Assembly: GCA_946811695.1 (NCBI GenBank)
Contig: OX328125.1
Location: forward strand, 105,922,876-105,986,875
DNA: 64,000 nt
Reading direction: 5' to 3'
From: Gonocerus acuteangulatus
Taxonomy: Eukaryota > Arthropoda > Insecta > Hemiptera > Coreidae
Part shown: one piece after another, positions 23,485 to 35,534 of the stretch
How the letters are laid out: each line of letters begins with the position of its first letter
Numbering within the stretch: position 1 is the stretch's first letter
The notes under the pieces: model-generated
Seen by the model: only the letters and a program-made list of their open reading frames with translations
What the model was told of the DNA's origin: nothing
The model's database searches: none
Translations under genes and position numbers: made by a program

Positions 23485-23670
23485 AATCTATATTAAGGAC
23501 GTTTCGGCTACTCTTTGGTAGCCTTCGTCAGCAATTAAAATGCCGGGAGGCAGAGAAAGACCAAAGTTAACACTTAAGTAACTATTATGGAAGTGTCAGG
23601 ACACGTCCACTATGGTTACTTAAGTTTTAACTTTGGTCTTCCTCTGCCTCCCGGAATAAATAGAGTAGCT
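23485..23670. repeat. Fold-back element with one intact hammerhead
   Basis: The arms around GCCGGGAGGCAGAGAAAGAC and its complement (TCTGCCTCCCGG) surround a short centre. The right arm keeps only AGAGTAGCTAAAAAG of the ribozyme, the rest being deleted. Confidence 0.75.
23498..23531 (-). ncRNA. Hammerhead ribozyme core (intact)
   Basis: CUGACGA, an A, perfect 6-bp helix II GGCUAC/GUAGCC with a CAAAGA loop, GAAA, then CGUC, with cleavage expected after C. Helix III is the palindrome ACGU. Helix I can form G-C, then after a UU bulge four A-U pairs (AAUU with UUAA). It is antisense to LSM11. Confidence 0.65.
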
Positions 23671-25235
23671 AAAAAGAAAAGGTTGCTGCTTTTCGAACCC
23701 GGAGCCTCCAAAAAATTGAAAACTATTTAGGAACATTTTGGGTCATCCTCAAAAATAATTTAATTTATTTAAAAAACATTTCGTTACCTGAGCCTGTATA
23801 TTTAATTTGAATCCTTCGAATTGCTCAAACAATTAAAATGATAGAAACGAAATCCTATATTAATATCTATACTTTAGGGGATTTTTTTTATTATTTTATA
23901 ATGTTTCTTTAAATATCGATGGTCACAGGTAACTGTGATTATCTCCTAAGACTCATGGATAGTGTAAATAAGTCACTAACTCACAGCCTTTATAGTTATA
24001 GTTATAGTTTCAGACTTATAAAGATGTAGATTTCTTGGGATCCCGTGAAATAGTTCGTTTTCTGTGAAAAATCCTTATGACCTTCGATATATTCCCGGAC
24101 TTAATTCCTTGATAAGTGTTGAATGGAATCAGAACAGCTTTCACAAAATATCCGTTAAAGGAGCCCTTTAAATTTACATGTTGTGAAACACCCTCTTCCA
24201 TATCATTATTAGATTATTTTTTTTTTTTTAATTTTTTTTTTCCAGCCTTCACCTAATTTTATATTTCGGTCTGAAACTTCTGCTAATAAATTGCTCCATA
24301 GAAACATTTCGCTCCGTATTCTGGTCAAAACGTTTCAAAGGAGAAAGTAGATGACATTCTTTTGGTGCAACGATCCGCCATATGCTCTTAAATTGAATTT
24401 ATAGTCACCAGACGCGAGATCAAAACTGTTGGCAGGCGGCACAATTCTAAAATAGGATATTTTTTAATATCTTCGAGCATAAAAGGGTCGTTTTCCTGAA
24501 AGGGGTCCTCCCTTTGAAGAGCCAGCTTTTATGCAGAAGTGCTGAGATGAAGACGGCGTGTCCGATTTCGATGGCCTCGAAATAAACGATTGTTAATATT
24601 TTTATGTATTTTTTTTTTTAATGAAAAAGGTAATATACATAAACCAGTAGTGTGCATCCTCCGGAACAAGAATTTTGTGCGATACACAGAACCTGCGTCA
24701 CGAAAGTTGTAGCCCATCCTGTTTTGCATTGTTAGGCTTTCAGGTATACATATTCTAGGTAATTTGATTTGACTAATCGAACTAAACCACTATCAACGCA
24801 AGATAAAAGGGGCGACTAGTTTTTTTTTTTTTTTTTTTTTTTTTTTAGGGTATTCAAGAGTTTCTGATTGACTTAAAAATTGTCCAGTTTGAGTCAGGAC
24901 GTAGACTTAGCAGTGGAAGGATCTCCTCCTTATCAGTTTAGGCTATAGGCCTGAGTATTTATCATAAATTTTTCCCGGATGAGGCACCAAAAAGCTGTGA
25001 AACATGTAGAGAAGACGCAAAAGTTGTATTGGCTTGAGCAGTTTTGGAATTATCTGATATTTTCTTAAACGTTTGTGAAATTGTGGTAAGTGGAAGGGCT
25101 TACATTTTGATAGGACCACAGCATTCAGAGAAAAATACGTATAACGTCTCGAATGTTTTGGTTCGTTTCATGCAAAGCTTTAAAAATCAAACCAGAAAAA
25201 CGCAAAACTCATGACGAAATTTCTGTGAGTCGGAC
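23671..25235. other. No recognisable gene (LSM11 intron)
   Basis: Contains T runs at 24211-24241 and 24819-24846. A decayed hammerhead-like stretch lies at 24975-25012 (CGGAUGA through GUGAAACAUGUAG). Short ORFs are unrecognised. Confidence 0.4.
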
Positions 25236-25360
25236 CCTTTTAGCACTTTCCTCCGAAGGAAAGTAGCTATTGAGGTTGGACTCATGACGGAATTTTTGAA
25301 AAATTTCTTCAAATCTTTATCGATCCTACCTAGTAGACACCGAAAATGACCCCCGTTAAA

Positions 25361-25452
<92 letters not shown>

Positions 25453-26358
25453 CTGTTAACACGATAGCGGCCAGAGTTTTTGTTTTTTCGTCACGAAACA
25501 TGGTATGTAGCATTCAATTAGCAAACGATTGAACGAGTTCGTTAACCACCAAAATCGGTCCACCGGAAGGGGGGTTTACCCCGAACCCAAAACACTAATT
25601 TGACCATTTCAGCCGTAATATTTGTTATATTTCAACAAAACTTGGTATTCGTAGTGGTAATATAGAGAGAAAAATGAGATATAAAAATGAACTAAATCGG
25701 TTCATGAGGAGGGGGGGGGGGGTTTACTCCAGACCGACAATACCAATTCGCCACTACCAGCCGTGATTTTAGGTATATTTCGACGAAACTCGGTATTCAT
25801 AGTGGTAATCTACAGGTAAATATGTGTTGTAAAAATAAACTAAATCGGTTCATTAGGAGGGGGGGGGTTTACTCCGGACCCAAATTACTAATATACTCAT
25901 ATTGGTCGTAATTTCTGCTGTATTGTAACGAAACGCGGTATACGTCGTGGGTAACTCATGAGAAAGAAGTGTTGTAAAAATGAGCTGAATCGGTCAATCG
26001 GAAAGGGGGGTTTACTTTGTAATATATTTCAATAGAAAAGCCAGCCAGACATAGGTTCACAAAGGCGCCGCAAGGAGCGCTAGAGGGACTGTATCCGGTT
26101 CCTGTGTTAGATCAAAATACGATAATACGAGGTTTTTTGTATTTATTACGTAGTGTAGTAGGTACCATGTGTAAACATAACTCTGGAAGCAAATTAATAA
26201 TTTATCAGTTACTCATTACAAAATTAAAAGAGAACTATTCATGTTTTTATTTTATTTATGTAGGATATTTTAAGCAAATTGTTCTGGAAAGCAGTCTACA
26301 CTACACTACTAATTCTGAGGAAAGTGCTTAGTTATGCAGCTCCTGCGTGACGGACTTT
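25236..26358 (+). repeat. 1.1-kb repeat arm (left), inverted copy at 33848-35105
   Basis: It begins TTAGCACTTTCCTCCGAAGG, has a TA tract (25364-25442), then three diverged blocks of about 140 bp around AAATCGGTTCAT and GTTTACTCC, and ends GAGGAAAGTGCTTAG, AGCTCCTGCGTGACGGACTT. AGCACTTTCCTC near the start and its complement near the end give short internal inverted termini, so each arm could be a separate MITE-like element. Not coding. Confidence 0.85.
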
Positions 26359-26620
26359 TTAAATTTGTCTTTATTTCAATATTAACGGCCTTTTTAATTA
26401 GGAATGATTTCTCTGGAAGGATTAACTACAGGTTTCCACCTTTTTTAGATAGAAAATATTTATGAAACGTATGAAATGAAGTATCGGTAGAAGAGGATTC
26501 TAGGGTCTTGCGGACCTGACCCCAGGTATAGCCATAAAACCCTTTGAACAAAGGCCGAGGAAAATATTATCTGTTTCTATTCTATGCTTTTCAAATGAGA
26601 ATAGGGATATGAACAGGAAC

Positions 26621-26730
26621 CGGGGTCTCCCGTGTCTAGTGGCTAGCGCCTTGGATTCATAAGCGGGAGATGGTGGGTTCGATTCCCACTGCCGGCAGGA
26701 ATTTTCTCATCTCAGGGCTCGCTGGAAAAA
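26621..26730 (+). mobile_element. SINE-A, 3'-truncated
   Basis: Head GGGGTCTCCCGTGTCTAGTG (one base lost in the A box), B box GGGTTCGATTCCC, then CTCATCTCAGGGCTCGC. The 3' hairpin and tail are missing. Confidence 0.85.
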
Positions 26731-26939
26731 TTCTAGTGGAGCTTTACGTTGGTCGTTTAGCGAATTCCGAAGCAATTTAGCTATTGGCAGGGAACGCGCT
26801 TATGTTGTCGACCCATTGAATCAATCCGGAAGTGTAGTTTCTCGCGCTCTAACTTTTAAAGAAATTGTTTCAATTTTGATGACATTTCTTAAAAAGTATT
26901 TTTTGAGGCAGCGTAATCAGTCAGTCGGGCACAGATTTT

Positions 26940-27100
26940 CGTTTTGAAGGTTTTGATTTTGAAGACGAGTAAGATCGTGGTAGGCCTTCGTCGTTGTAAT
27001 CACGACCAACTAAAGAAAACCCTGGCAAAGCTACTCAAAACCTTGCGAGAGAAGTTGGTGTTGACCACTAGCCATCTGGAACGAATTGCTTATATCTGTA
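26940..27100 (+). pseudogene. Mariner-like transposase scrap
   Basis: One frame reads FDFEDE, stop, DRGRPSSL, then NPGKATQNLAREVGVD. This follows the mariner N-terminal pattern (FD-x-ED, GRP, then P-x-x-T-x-x-x-x-A). Stops and substitutions show it is dead. Confidence 0.6.
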
Positions 27101-27770
27101 CCCCGGAAGGACACCATGTAACATATTTGTGATTGTTCAGGAGAGCAAATTTTCCATAACTTTGAATTATTAAAATATGTTTCTTTGGAATTTATAGAAA
27201 CAGTTTAAAGAAAATGTTTAACATTGTTATTGTCATTGATAGGTAATTGTAAGTATTGATCATAGTCAAGCAAAACCAAGTCCTCCACATGGTGTATTGT
27301 TATCGGCATTGATAGGTAATTGTAAGTATTGATCATAGTCAAGCAAAACCAACTCCTCCACATGGTGTATTGTTATTGGCATTGATAGGTAATTGTAAGT
27401 ATTGATCATAGTCAAGCAAAACCAAGTCCTCCACATGGTGTATTCTTATTGGCATTGATAGGTAATTGTAAGTATTGATCATAGTCAAACAAAACCAAGT
27501 CCTCCACATGGTGTATTGTTATTGGCATTGATAGGTAATTGTAAGTATTGATCATAGTCAAGCAAAACCAAGTCCTCCACATGGTGTATTTTACCTCTAA
27601 TGAAAACGGACATGATTTTATTTTTCGCTGTCTTAGCTTCGTTATTTATGGAAAGACGACATAGTGCGCTATACCAATATATGGATCGAAAAATCCACAT
27701 TAACAAGATTTTATTATGTTAATTTAATAAAAAGTGAGAATGGTGTCCTTTTCCTCCGGGGTGCAGATAT
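27091..27770. mobile_element. MITE-2 with an internal 73-bp tandem repeat
   Basis: The left end is TATCTGTACCCCGGAAGGAC and the right end is the near complement (GGTGTCCTTTTCCTCCGGGG, TGCAGATA). Within it, 27230-27592 holds five 73-bp units (around GATAGGTAATTGTAAGTATT, then CCTCCACATGGTGT). A shorter copy with one unit lies at 49511-49862. The left end overlaps the mariner scrap, so it may be a mariner-derived deletion product. Confidence 0.75.
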
Positions 27771-27900
27771 AAAACCCTACATTATTTTTGTACCAACCCA
27801 ATACGATTTTGTCGAAATAACACAAAACTTTCTGGGCTTTACTCACATTTTAAAAACGCAAAATTGCGGTTGATTTAATGTATTTTTATTTTTTTTTATT

Positions 27901-29117
27901 TGCCTTACCATGGATATTAAATAAATTCACAATATCCATAGTAAGGCAATATATAAATCCATGGAGGATATTAAATAAATACACAATATCCAAAGTAAGG
28001 CAATATATAAATACATGGAGGATATTAAATAAATACACAATATCCAAAGTAAGGCAATATATAAATCCATGGAGGATATTAAATAAATACACAATATCCA
28101 AAGTAAGGCAATATATAAATACATGGAGGATATTAAATAAATACACAATATCCAAAGTAAGGCAATATATAAATACATGGAGGATATTAAATAAATACAC
28201 AATATCCAAAGTAAGGCAATATATAAATACATGGAGGATATTAAATAAATACACAATATCCAAAGTAAGGCAATATATAAATCCATGGAGGATATTAAAT
28301 AAATACACAATATCCATAGTAAGGCAATATATAAATCCATGGAGGATATTAAATAAATACACAATATCCAAAGTAAGGCAATATATAAATCCATGGAGGA
28401 TATTAAATAAATACACAATATCCAAAGTAAGGCAATATATAAATCCATGGAGGATATTAAATAAATACACAATATCCATAGTAAGGCAATATATAAATCC
28501 ATGGAGGATATTAAATAAATACACAATATCCATAGTAAGGCAATATATAAATACATGGAGGATATTAAATAAATACACAATATCCATAGTAAGGCAATAT
28601 ATAAATCCATGGAGGATATTAAATAAATACACAATATCCATAGTAAGGCAATATATAAATCCATGGAGGATATTAAATAAATACACAATATCCAAAGTAA
28701 GGCAATATATAAATCCATGGAGGATATTAAATAAATACACAATATCCAAAGTAAGGCAATATATAAATCCATGGAGGATATTAAATAAATACACAATATC
28801 CAAAGTAAGGCAATATATAAATCCATGGAGGATATTAAATAAATACACAATATCCATAGTAAGGCAATATATAAATCCATGGAGGATATTAAATAAATAC
28901 ACAATATCCATAGTAAGGCAATATATAAATACATGGAGGATATTAAATAAATACACAATATCCATAGTAAGGCAATATATAAATCCATGGAGGATATTAA
29001 ATAAATACACAATATCCATAGTAAGGCAATATATAAATCCATGGAGGATATTAAATAAATACAGAATATCCATAGTAAGGCAATATATTAATCCATGGAG
29101 GATATTAAATAAATACA
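27901..29117. repeat. 54-bp minisatellite, about 22 copies
   Basis: The unit contains GCAATATATAAATCCATGGA and GGATATTAAATAAATACACA, with only two common variable sites (CCATGG or ACATGG; CCAAAG or CCATAG). Because 54 is divisible by 3, frames stay open on both strands (419, 428 and 371 codons) with an 18-residue repeat. I see no signal for translation. GGATATT and AATATCC in each unit can pair. The left edge (27900-27947) is a 19-bp inverted repeat with one mismatch. Confidence 0.92.
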
Positions 29118-29280
29118 AGGAGGTCCGGTGGCCGTGAGTGTTAAGGCCTGAGCACTTAACACTCCGTGCCAAGAGTCGTGGGTTCGATTCCCACTCTGGG
29201 GTGGTGGCTTTTCTAAGCTATAGATAACCCGTTCTAAAATTCTTAGTTAATAATAATGGACGTTACAATTTCAATGAATA
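29118..29280 (+). mobile_element. SINE-B inserted in the last minisatellite unit
   Basis: Head AGGAGGTCCGGTGGCCGTG, B box GGGTTCGATTCCCAC, 3' part CTATAGATAACCC through ATGGACGTTAC. AAATAAATACA at 29107-29117 is repeated at 29281-29291 (11-bp target-site duplication). Confidence 0.9.
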
Positions 29281-29291
29281 AAATAAATACA

Positions 29292-30690
29292 TTATTAACA
29301 TTTTTTTTCCCGTTTTTGATTTGAATAGTGCTCTTGTTAAAAAGTATTACGAAGCAACAAATTCAATCCTTATAAAATCAACTTTGACGTAACAAACTAT
29401 TCTAATAACTATCAAACTAAAATATTTAGATTTGCTATTATTTGTTGTCAAAATTCTTACTTATTATGCAACGGTTAAACTAGCTCCAGAGAGAACAAAA
29501 TTAATTTCTACAGCATAGAATAGTTAACAATATTTTGTGACTATAGTTTTTCCTTATTTTAACTCTCGCCGACTAACGGAGTCCTTGGAGCTAAAACTAT
29601 TTTTACTGTCGAACGGCAAAACATAGCAACACCGCTTGTAAAAGGCGGAACCATATTGTTCTAACCTTGCCTCTATTCAATAACCTATCCAGTGGATAAC
29701 CTTATATTTCTCCATTAATGTCTCGTATGTTATATTGGATAAAGAGCTAATGTTTTCTTGGAAGGCGATATTCTATAGCATTCCTTTTAGGTATGTTGTC
29801 TAGGAAGTCTGCGATTTTTTCCTGATTGGAGTATCATCTAGGGACTTATGTTTTCTTTTTTCTATTTTTTTTTTCTCTTCCTCGTTGGAATGAAAACGAT
29901 CGGCAAGGTTGAACGTCGATCAGTCAAAATTAAATTAAATTTTTAATCAGAGGTGAGTACCCTGCAATTTTTTGCAACCATCGTAGGATAGCTAGCGCTC
30001 CGGACTCCCTTATCCTAGAAGCTGGTTCGAATCCTACTTTCCTGAGATGGGTCCTATGAAGTTGACTGAAAATATTCGCAGCTCCAGCTTGGGTGTTTGG
30101 AAAGGGGAGGTAAGTAACCTATATAGAGTCCGCCACCAATTAATGAGAAAGCAGAAGCACCAAAAAATCATTGCGTAAAAAAAAACTGATCCTTTGACAT
30201 GAGATGCCTTTCTTGACAACAAACCCCAGTGCCTATGTACGTTTTGTGTGGACACCCAAGATTATGGTTTGACTTCAAGTCAAATAATGCACTTTGAAGT
30301 GGAGTACTTGCTTGTGTAAGTTTTTTAAAATTACCAAAAACACATTGGATGCAATATTAAGCTTTCCATATATTGAAGATACTCCACACATCGCCGGTTG
30401 CATGAAAAATCCACATTTCAGGAAAGCCGAAAACCTAAAACCGCTCGTTATAAAATTTGGCGGTTTCCTGTCACTTGGCAACGTTTACGCGGTAGATTTT
30501 TCCCTTCTATAAACCTTTTGATGATAATGATGTTCTGACGATGAAATCACTTAGTGAGTTTTTTTTGTGGGAGGTTGTAGTAGGGCGGGGACCAGGAAGT
30601 AAACGGAGGCCCCCCGGGCATTCGGAAGTAAGAGGGTGGCCTTGGGTACTCCAGTCACTGGGTCAGGGGGATCTTCTCTCTCTCCTTCCT
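29292..30690. other. No recognisable gene; one tRNA-like stretch
   Basis: Positions about 29990-30045 (AGGATAGCTAGCGCTCCGGA, then CTGGTTCGAATCCTAC) have spaced A- and B-box-like words and may be a decayed tRNA-derived SINE. The rest is unrecognised intron sequence. Confidence 0.35.
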
Positions 30691-30713
30691 TCTCACTCCT
30701 TATATACCATTCA

Positions 30714-30749
<36 letters not shown>

Positions 30750-32340
30750 CTCCATCTCGCTCCTTGCATACCATTTATATGAGACTCCTCCTCTCACTCC
30801 CGATATACCATTCGTATCACTCTCTCTTACCTCCATCTCCCTCTTTATATACAATTAATATCACACCCTCCTTCTCTCTCTCGAAATACCATCATCATGT
30901 CACTCTCTATTTCTCTCTCACTCCATCTTTCTCCTTTCTCCTCACTCATTGTATACCATTTATAGTATCTCTCTCTCATTTCCATCTCACTCATTGTATG
31001 CCATTTATATCATTCTCTCCTTCCTCCTCACTCATTGTATGCCATTTATACCACTCTCTCCTTCCTCCTCACTCATTGTATGTCATTTATATCACTCTCT
31101 CCTTCCTCCTCACTCATTGTATACCACTTATATCACTCTCTCCTTCCTCCTCACTCATTGTATGCCATTTACATCACTCTCTCTTTCCTCCTCACTCATT
31201 TTATGCCAATTAAATCACTCTCTCCTTCCTCCTCACTCGTTTTATGCCATTTATATCAATCTCTCCTTCCTCCTCACTCGTTGTATACTATTTATTTTAC
31301 TGTCTCCTTCCTCCTCACTCATTGTATGCCATTTATATCACTGTCTCCTTCCTCCTCACTCATTGTATGCCATTTACATCACTCTCTCTTTCCTCTTCAC
31401 TCATTTTATGCCAATTAAATCACTCTCTCCTTCCTCCTCACTCGTTTTATGCCATTTACATCACTCTCTCCTTCCTCCTCACTCGTTGTATACTATTTAT
31501 TTTACTCTTTCCTTCCTCCTCACTCATTGTATGCCATTTATATCACTGTCTCCTTCCTCCTCACTCATTGTATGCTATTTACATCACTCTCTCTTTCCTC
31601 CTCACTCATTGTATACCATTTATATCACTGTCTCCTTCCTCCTCACTCATTGTATACCATTTATACCACTGTCTCCTTCCTCCTCACTCATTGTATACCA
31701 TTTATATCACTGTCTCCTTCCTCCTCACTCATTGTATACCATTTCTATCACTGTCTCCTTTCTCCTCACTCATTGTATACCATTTATATCACTCTGGCTT
31801 TCCTCCTCACCCATTGTATGCCACTTATATCACTATCTTACTCATTCTCAGCTCCTTCCCACTCCTTATAAACCATTTCTATCACACTTTCCTCCTCTCA
31901 CTCCCGATATACCGTCATCATGAAACTCTCTCGCTCCATCTCACTGCTTCCTCCTTACTCCCCTTAAACCATTCATATCCTCCTCTCATTTTCTCCAACT
32001 CACTCCTCCCACGTTACTCACCATATACCCCATTCATATTACCATGTTTCTCCCCATGTCACTCCTTCCTCCTAAATCGCTATCTCCCATTTATATCAGC
32101 CTCTATTTATCCTCACTCCCCACCACTCTTATCACTCTCTCCATATCACTCCCCATACACCATTCATATGTCTATCTCTCTCCACATTTCACCTCTACCA
32201 CTTCCCCTTCATACAAGCATCCATTCTTTCTCAGTCTTTTCCACATCTCTTCCCAACTCCCATTTATACCTCCTACCTTCGCCCCTTTCTCTCTCTCAAA
32301 TTCTTGTTCTCTTCCCATTCCTGCTTTTCTAGAACCTATT
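30690..32340. repeat. CT-rich tract and 41-bp minisatellite
   Basis: A (CT)n start (30715-30745) passes into about 20 units of 41 bp (CACTCATTGTATACCATTTA, then TCACTGTCTCCTTCCTCCT) through about 31860, then looser pyrimidine-rich sequence. All three + frames stay open for long stretches (up to 362 codons) because TAA, TAG and TGA are rare in the unit. It should not be taken as coding. Confidence 0.9.
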
Positions 32341-33847
32341 CGCAATCATTTAGTCTTTTAATTCTTCAGCATTCGAAATCTTGTCATTTCTATGACTGAT
32401 TTTTCCCCTTCTTTCCTAATTGCACCGTAGGATGTGTTTGTTCTCCCAGCGTTTTTAACTTCTTATTCCTTTTATCTCGGATTTAAAACCAGATCATTCA
32501 TCTCTGTCAGCGATGATCTTTAACTTCCTCTTCCCGATGACCCAATAATCTATTTTCTACTTTTCCTCTTCTATTGCTTTTATCGGTCTATTGTTATTAT
32601 TTTGTTTTGTTGTACTCTGAAATATTTCCCCCTAAAAGCCTCCTGACCTCTCCGCTTCGTTTTCTGGAAAACATTGACAAAATAGTCTGAGACAATAGTA
32701 CATAATATTTCTTTCTTTTATCAATAAAAGAACGTTTAAACAACAAAGAAAAAATTTACGTAAGAATATAAAATAATTTAATTTTTAACCGTATGAACAA
32801 CGTGCGCATGAGGTTTTGAATTTGCTATCCTACAGCGCTCTTGCGGGCAGTTGAACAAACTATAGCGTAAGAGATATAACTAGTCACTCGGGGAAAGCGT
32901 AGAGGGGGCTCGACGTAGCCAGTTCTACAATCCTCTCTAGTGCTATGCTCTGCCTAGTGCAGACCTTAACTCAATCATCCTTTTGTTTTGGAAGGGAGGA
33001 GTGGCAACCCTGCAAGGCCTACATTGGCTAAAGAAGCCTCCACCTTCCCCTAACTGTCGAAAGCCAAGTGACAAGTTATTTATCTCACACGATAGGATTC
33101 TCATGTGTCTCAACAATTCGGGGAGCGAATACACAGACATCGTGCTAAGATCTTTCACAACTAAATCAACAGAAGACTTGGGCTGAAGAAGTCATCATAC
33201 TGTGAATTACACTTGTTCAAAATATCCCCATAGTTTTCATGGGTTTCAACAAAATAATACTCAATCTGAGGCACCAACCAAGCTTTGTAAGCCTCTAGTC
33301 CCCAGTTCGGCCTTTACCTAAGCTCCATTGATCTCTTAAGCCGAAACAACTATAGCAGTAAATCGCTGACACTTTGGAACGCTTATTATTCAACTATGCA
33401 CTATTACTATTCAGCTCGAAGAGCACTTATTCTTTTCTACTTAGAATAATCCCGAATAAAAACAAACAGAAAAAAAAACTGAAAGGGTTAGACTCTGACT
33501 AAATGACTGGTTAGGTGAATCTGATATAGTGCCGGCATGGGTAAGGAGCAAAAAAGAACAGAAAGTGGAGACCTTGCCCCAGCAAGGTTGCATGCCTCTT
33601 GGGATTTCAACAGACTCCTGCCTCAGTGCCAGGGTTGGTGTCTCTCCTTTCTTCCGTCTCCCTATTTCATTCTTATATCTCCTTTAGAATTATTGGATCC
33701 CCCCCCCCCCAAAAAATATACTAAGAGCAAAATCGGTACATCAGAAGTAAAGTTTTTTCCCCCGGTGTAACACCTACTGAAATCATTAGTGCAATCATTT
33801 CTTGTTTTATATATTTTTCTGCTTCCATTCTTAAAAATAAAATAATA
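32341..33847. other. No recognisable gene (LSM11 intron)
   Basis: Unique-looking sequence with a C run at 33700-33709. ORFs of 65-77 codons are unrecognised. Confidence 0.4.
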
Positions 33848-34908
33848 AAAGTCCGTCACGCAGGAGCTGCATAACTAAGCACTTTCCTCAGAATTTGGGT
33901 AGTGTAGACTGCTTTCCAGAACAATTTGCTTAAAATATCCTACATAAATAAAATAAAAACGTGAATAGTTCTCATTTTGTAATGAGTAACTGATCAATTA
34001 TTAATTTGCATCCAGAGTTATGTTTACACATGGTACCTACTACACTACGTAATAAATACAAAAATCCTCATATTATCGTATTTTGATGTAACGCAGGAAC
34101 AGGATACAGTCACTCTAGTGGTAGAAAGCGCTCCTTGCGGCGGCTTTGTGAACCTACGTCTGCCGGCTTTTCTATTCAAATATATTACAAATTAAACCCC
34201 CGCTTTCCGATTGACCGATTCAGCTCATTTTTACAACACTTCTTTCTCATGAGTTACCCAAGACGTATACAGCGTTTCGTTACAATACAGCAGAAATTAC
34301 GACCGGAATGAGTATATTAGGAATTTGGGTCCGGAGTAAACCCCCCCCTTCTAATGAACCGATTTAGTTTCTTTTTACAACACATATTTACCTGTAGATT
34401 ACCACTACGAATACCGAGTTTCGTCGAAATATACCAAAAATCACGGCTGGTAGTGGCGAATTGGTATTGTGGGTCCGGAGTAAACCCCCCCTCCTAATGA
34501 ACCGATTTCGTTTATTTTTACAACACATATTTACCTGTGGATTAGCACTACGAATACCGAGTTTCGTCGAAATATACCAAAAATCACGGCTGGTAGTGGC
34601 GAATTGGTATTGTGGGTCCGGAGTAAACCCCCCCTTCTAATGAACCGATTTAGTTCATTTTTATATCTCACTTTTCTCTCTATATTAACACTACGAATAC
34701 CAAGTTTCGTTGAAATATAACAAATATTACGGCTGACATAGTCAAATAAGTGTTTTGGGTTCGGGGTAAACCCCCCCTTTCGGTGGACCGACTTTGGTGG
34801 TTAACGAACTCGTTCAATCGTTTGCTAATTGAATGCTATATACCAAGTTTCGTGACGAAAAAACAAAAACTCTGGCCGCTATCGTGTTAACAGACACATA
34901 TATATATA

Positions 34909-34972
<64 letters not shown>

Positions 34973-35105
34973 TATATATAAATTTTAACGGGGGTCATTT
35001 TCGGTGTCTACTAGGTAGGATCGATAAAGATTTGAAGAAATTTTTCAAAAATTCCGTCATGAGTCCAACCTCAATAGCTACTTTCCTTCGGAGGAAAGTG
35101 CTAAA
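33848..35105 (-). repeat. 1.1-kb repeat arm (right), inverted relative to 25236-26358
   Basis: It begins AGTCCGTCACGCAGGAGCTG and ends TTCGGAGGAAAGTGCTAAAA, the reverse complement of the left arm. It holds one extra unit of about 144 bp (repeats near 34390 and 34535, almost identical), so it is longer than the left arm. A TA tract lies at 34896-34980. Confidence 0.85.
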
Positions 35106-35534
35106 AACTAAATTTCTGTAAGTATAAGTTTACTTTATACTATATTATGTAGGTATTTACAAAAGATTGGCACATCCTTTTTAATTAATATAGGTTATGT
35201 AAAGGTATAGGTAAACTTCATATTTATTCAATTGTGCTTGAAATTAATAATATTTTTTTGAATGATGAATGCAAAATATTTAATTACCAAGTAAAGAGTG
35301 CAAGATAATTATGAGTTCATTTAAAAATAGAATGTACAAGAAGATAAGAGAGTTCTTTTTTTTTTAATTTGTATAACAATGGAAATGTTCATTTCGTTAT
35401 TTCATGATAGTGAAAGAGTTATGAAAGCAAATCTTTCTTTTGTACAATTTATTTCAAGTTTTTTTTCACTTATAAATTGATAAGCTCCTATTATGGCGAT
35501 GTTCTTAAGTATTTGTTCTTCTAAAGTTTATTAT

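Noticed and set aside
27230..27592. Possible CRISPR array (regular repeats of 73 bp)
   Set aside because: Units are contiguous with no unique spacers, and the genome is eukaryotic.
27878..29172. Three overlapping ORFs of 371-428 codons on both strands
   Set aside because: All are produced by the 54-bp repeat, whose length is a multiple of three. There is no domain or independent coding signal.
30764..32361. Ser/Leu/His-rich ORFs up to 362 codons
   Set aside because: They lie in a pyrimidine-rich 41-bp minisatellite that lacks stop codons in all three + frames. The frames encode cyclic translations of the same unit.
25236..35105. Polinton/Maverick element with long terminal inverted repeats
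   Set aside because: No integrase, polymerase B or capsid-like frame lies between the arms, and a third solo arm at 21690 argues for separate small elements.
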